Translations under genes and position numbers: made by a program
The notes under the pieces: model-generated
The model's database searches: none
Seen by the model: only the letters and a program-made list of their open reading frames with translations
Told to the model about the DNA's origin: nothing
From: Suilimivivens sp964402925
Lineage (GTDB): Bacteria > Bacillota > Clostridia > Lachnospirales > Lachnospiraceae
Length of the DNA stretch: 6,689 nt
Direction of reading: 5' to 3'
Assembly: GCA_964402925.1 (NCBI GenBank)
Contig: CAYOED010000123.1
Location: forward strand, 1 to 6,689
In this document: positions 5,861 through 6,689 of the stretch, piece after piece
Numbering within the stretch: position 1 is the stretch's first letter
How the letters are laid out: every line of letters begins with the position of its first letter

Positions 5861-5875
5861 TAGTAATGATTACTA
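5861..5875. promoter_or_regulatory. PerR/Fur-like 7-1-7 palindrome
   Basis: TAGTAATGATTACTA is a perfect 7-bp inverted repeat around a single G. The 7-1-7 form and the central TAAT-N-ATTA match the PerR box of Gram-positive bacteria (TTATAATNATTATAA) except for symmetric changes at positions 2-3 and 13-14. It overlaps the expected transcription start of the rubredoxin fusion gene, the right place for a repressor. In clostridia PerR is known to control rubredoxins, rubrerythrins and related oxygen-defence genes, so target and site agree. A Zur or Fur site of the same family is the alternative. Confidence 0.6.
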
Positions 5876-5899
5876 ATATTTAACAGAATGGAGGAAAAT

Positions 5900-6541
5900 A
5901 TGAATCAAAGTGCATTTCATAAACTATCATACGGGGTCTACGTTGTAAGTACGTGGGATAATGGAAGACCTACAGGGTGCACGGCAAACAGTGCCATGCA
6001 GATTACCTCTTCGCCTGCAACCATTGCAGTCAGTATTAATCACAACAATTATACCAACAAGTGCATCAGTGAAACAGGTAAATTTGCCATTTCCATTCTT
6101 GCGGAGGATTCTGATCCTTCTATTATAGGAACGTTCGGCTTTAAGACCGGTAAAGAAGCAGACAAATTTGCAGAAGTGAAGTACAGTGTGGAGGATTATA
6201 TGCCCATCGTCTCCGATTGCTGCGCCTATATTGTATGCGAGGTCATTGACAAAATGGAGACATCGACACATACAGTATTTCTTGGGGAGGTAAAAGGGGC
6301 GGAAGTTTTCGGAAACAGAGATGCCATGACCTATGCTTATTACCATAAGGTGATCAAAGGAAAAAGCCCTAAGAATGCACCTACTTATATTCCTGATGAG
6401 GAGGAAAAGAAGCCGAAAGAGGAAAAAGGGCGCAGGTTTAAATGTGAGATCTGCGGCTACATTTACGAGGGAGAAGAACTGCCGGATGACTATAAGTGCC
6501 CTGTCTGCGGTATGGGAGCGGATCAATTTACCGAAATATAG
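5900..6541 (+). CDS. hrb: Flavin reductase-rubredoxin fusion (high-molecular-weight rubredoxin type)
   Basis: This is a 213-residue cytoplasmic electron carrier. Residues 1 to about 155 are an FMN-binding flavin reductase-like domain (YGVYVVST at 11-18, then GCTANSAMQITSSPATIAVSIN at 26-47, given in pieces because the whole stretch is conserved). A charged linker (about 160-178) leads to a C-terminal rubredoxin domain with Cys182, Cys185, Cys200 and Cys203 (CEICGYIYEG and CPVCG) to bind one iron. The spacing between the Cys pairs is short, as in the rubredoxin part of rubrerythrins. The Moorella Hrb fusion passes electrons from NADH to flavodiiron proteins for oxygen or nitric oxide reduction; a similar role is inferred. 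The start at 5900 follows GGAGG (5890-5894) by 5 nt; the ATG at 5888 overlaps that site. It has its own promoter, a PerR-like box and a terminator, so it is probably monocistronic. Confidence 0.9.
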   Translation: MNQSAFHKLSYGVYVVSTWDNGRPTGCTANSAMQITSSPATIAVSINHNNYTNKCISETGKFAISILAEDSDPSIIGTFGFKTGKEADKFAEVKYSVEDYMPIVSDCCAYIVCEVIDKMETSTHTVFLGEVKGAEVFGNRDAMTYAYYHKVIKGKSPKNAPTYIPDEEEKKPKEEKGRRFKCEICGYIYEGEELPDDYKCPVCGMGADQFTEI

Positions 6542-6570
6542 AAAATACAGTACTACATTCAAATAGTTTG

Positions 6571-6630
6571 ATATACCAAGCAGGATTCGGCGAAGTGCTT
6601 TGCAGGGGTTTGCTTGGTATATTACTTTTT
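6571..6630 (+). terminator. Rho-independent terminator after the rubredoxin fusion
   Basis: ATATACCAAGCA (6571-6582) and TGCTTGGTATAT (6611-6622) form a perfect 12-bp stem around a 28-nt loop, followed by a run of five T (6626-6630). It lies 29 nt after the stop codon. The loop is longer than usual, but stem and T-run fit intrinsic termination. Confidence 0.8.
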
Positions 6631-6634
6631 ACAC

Positions 6635-6666
6635 TTGACCAGAGTGACGCTCTGAGAGGATAAATA
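6635..6666 (+). promoter_or_regulatory. MerR-type promoter/operator of a gene beyond the window
   Basis: TTGACC (6635-6640) is followed after 19 or 20 nt by an AT-rich -10 (ATAAAT 6660-6665 or TAAATA 6661-6666). The spacer carries a dyad, CAGAG (6640-6644) and CTCTG (6650-6654). A long spacer filled by a dyad with GAGT-like arms is the mark of promoters twisted open by MerR-family activators. The gene it would serve lies to the right and is not seen. The last 21 bases are GC-rich and hold nothing I can identify. Confidence 0.5.
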
Positions 6667-6689
6667 ATCCAACGTCGCCGCGCTCCCGC

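Noticed and set aside
5927..6562. Long minus-strand frame opposite the rubredoxin fusion
   Set aside because: It is a shadow of a clearly recognised gene, with no family features, and would run through the terminator and rubredoxin Cys codons.
1..6689. CRISPR array, tRNA, rRNA, transposase or insertion-sequence ends
   Set aside because: I saw no regularly spaced repeats, cloverleaf, rRNA-like sequence, transposase frame or terminal inverted repeats. The suspected cassette border at about 4196 carries no repeat I could recognise.

Overview
This window most likely comes from a low-to-moderate GC Gram-positive anaerobe of the class Clostridia, with a Lachnospiraceae-like gut commensal as the best guess. 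The reasons are strong AGGAGG-type ribosome binding sites, an AgrB peptide processor, an anaerobe-type flavin reductase-rubredoxin fusion, and a Fur/PerR-like box. No rRNA or other marker is present, so genus and species cannot be named.

Left part (1 to about 4198), very AT-rich: an agrB gene on the minus strand (33-614) runs away from a plus-strand operon. That operon encodes a small Sec-secreted protein (873-1265), a hairpin (1271-1298), three different roughly 250-residue membrane proteins (1318-2076, 2057-2797, 2790-3545), and an ABC ATPase (3569-4261). The four transport genes overlap or nearly touch. The layout is that of a secreted peptide or bacteriocin-like protein with a dedicated ABC transporter for export or self-protection, next to an agr quorum-sensing gene. 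The divergent control region (615-872) holds two promoters with TGC-extended -10 elements and three copies of AAGGTCA spaced 21-22 bp apart, a good candidate regulator-binding array.

Right part (about 4199-6689), clearly richer in GC: a complete ABC-F ATPase on the minus strand (4196-5752) is divergent from a flavin reductase-rubredoxin fusion (5900-6541). Their promoters sit back to back, with the two -35 elements forming a perfect 8-bp inverted repeat. A 7-1-7 palindrome just downstream of the fusion gene's -10 resembles a PerR box. A strong terminator (6571-6630) closes the fusion gene, and a MerR-type promoter of an unseen gene lies at the right edge.

The two parts meet at about 4196-4199. 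The last 21 codons of the transporter ATPase are read antisense through the 3' end of the ABC-F gene, and base composition changes at the same point. This looks like the right-hand border of an acquired cassette. The most interesting idea is that the left part is a quorum-linked secreted-protein/ABC-transporter module. The function of the secreted protein and the link to agr are inferred, not shown by the sequence.
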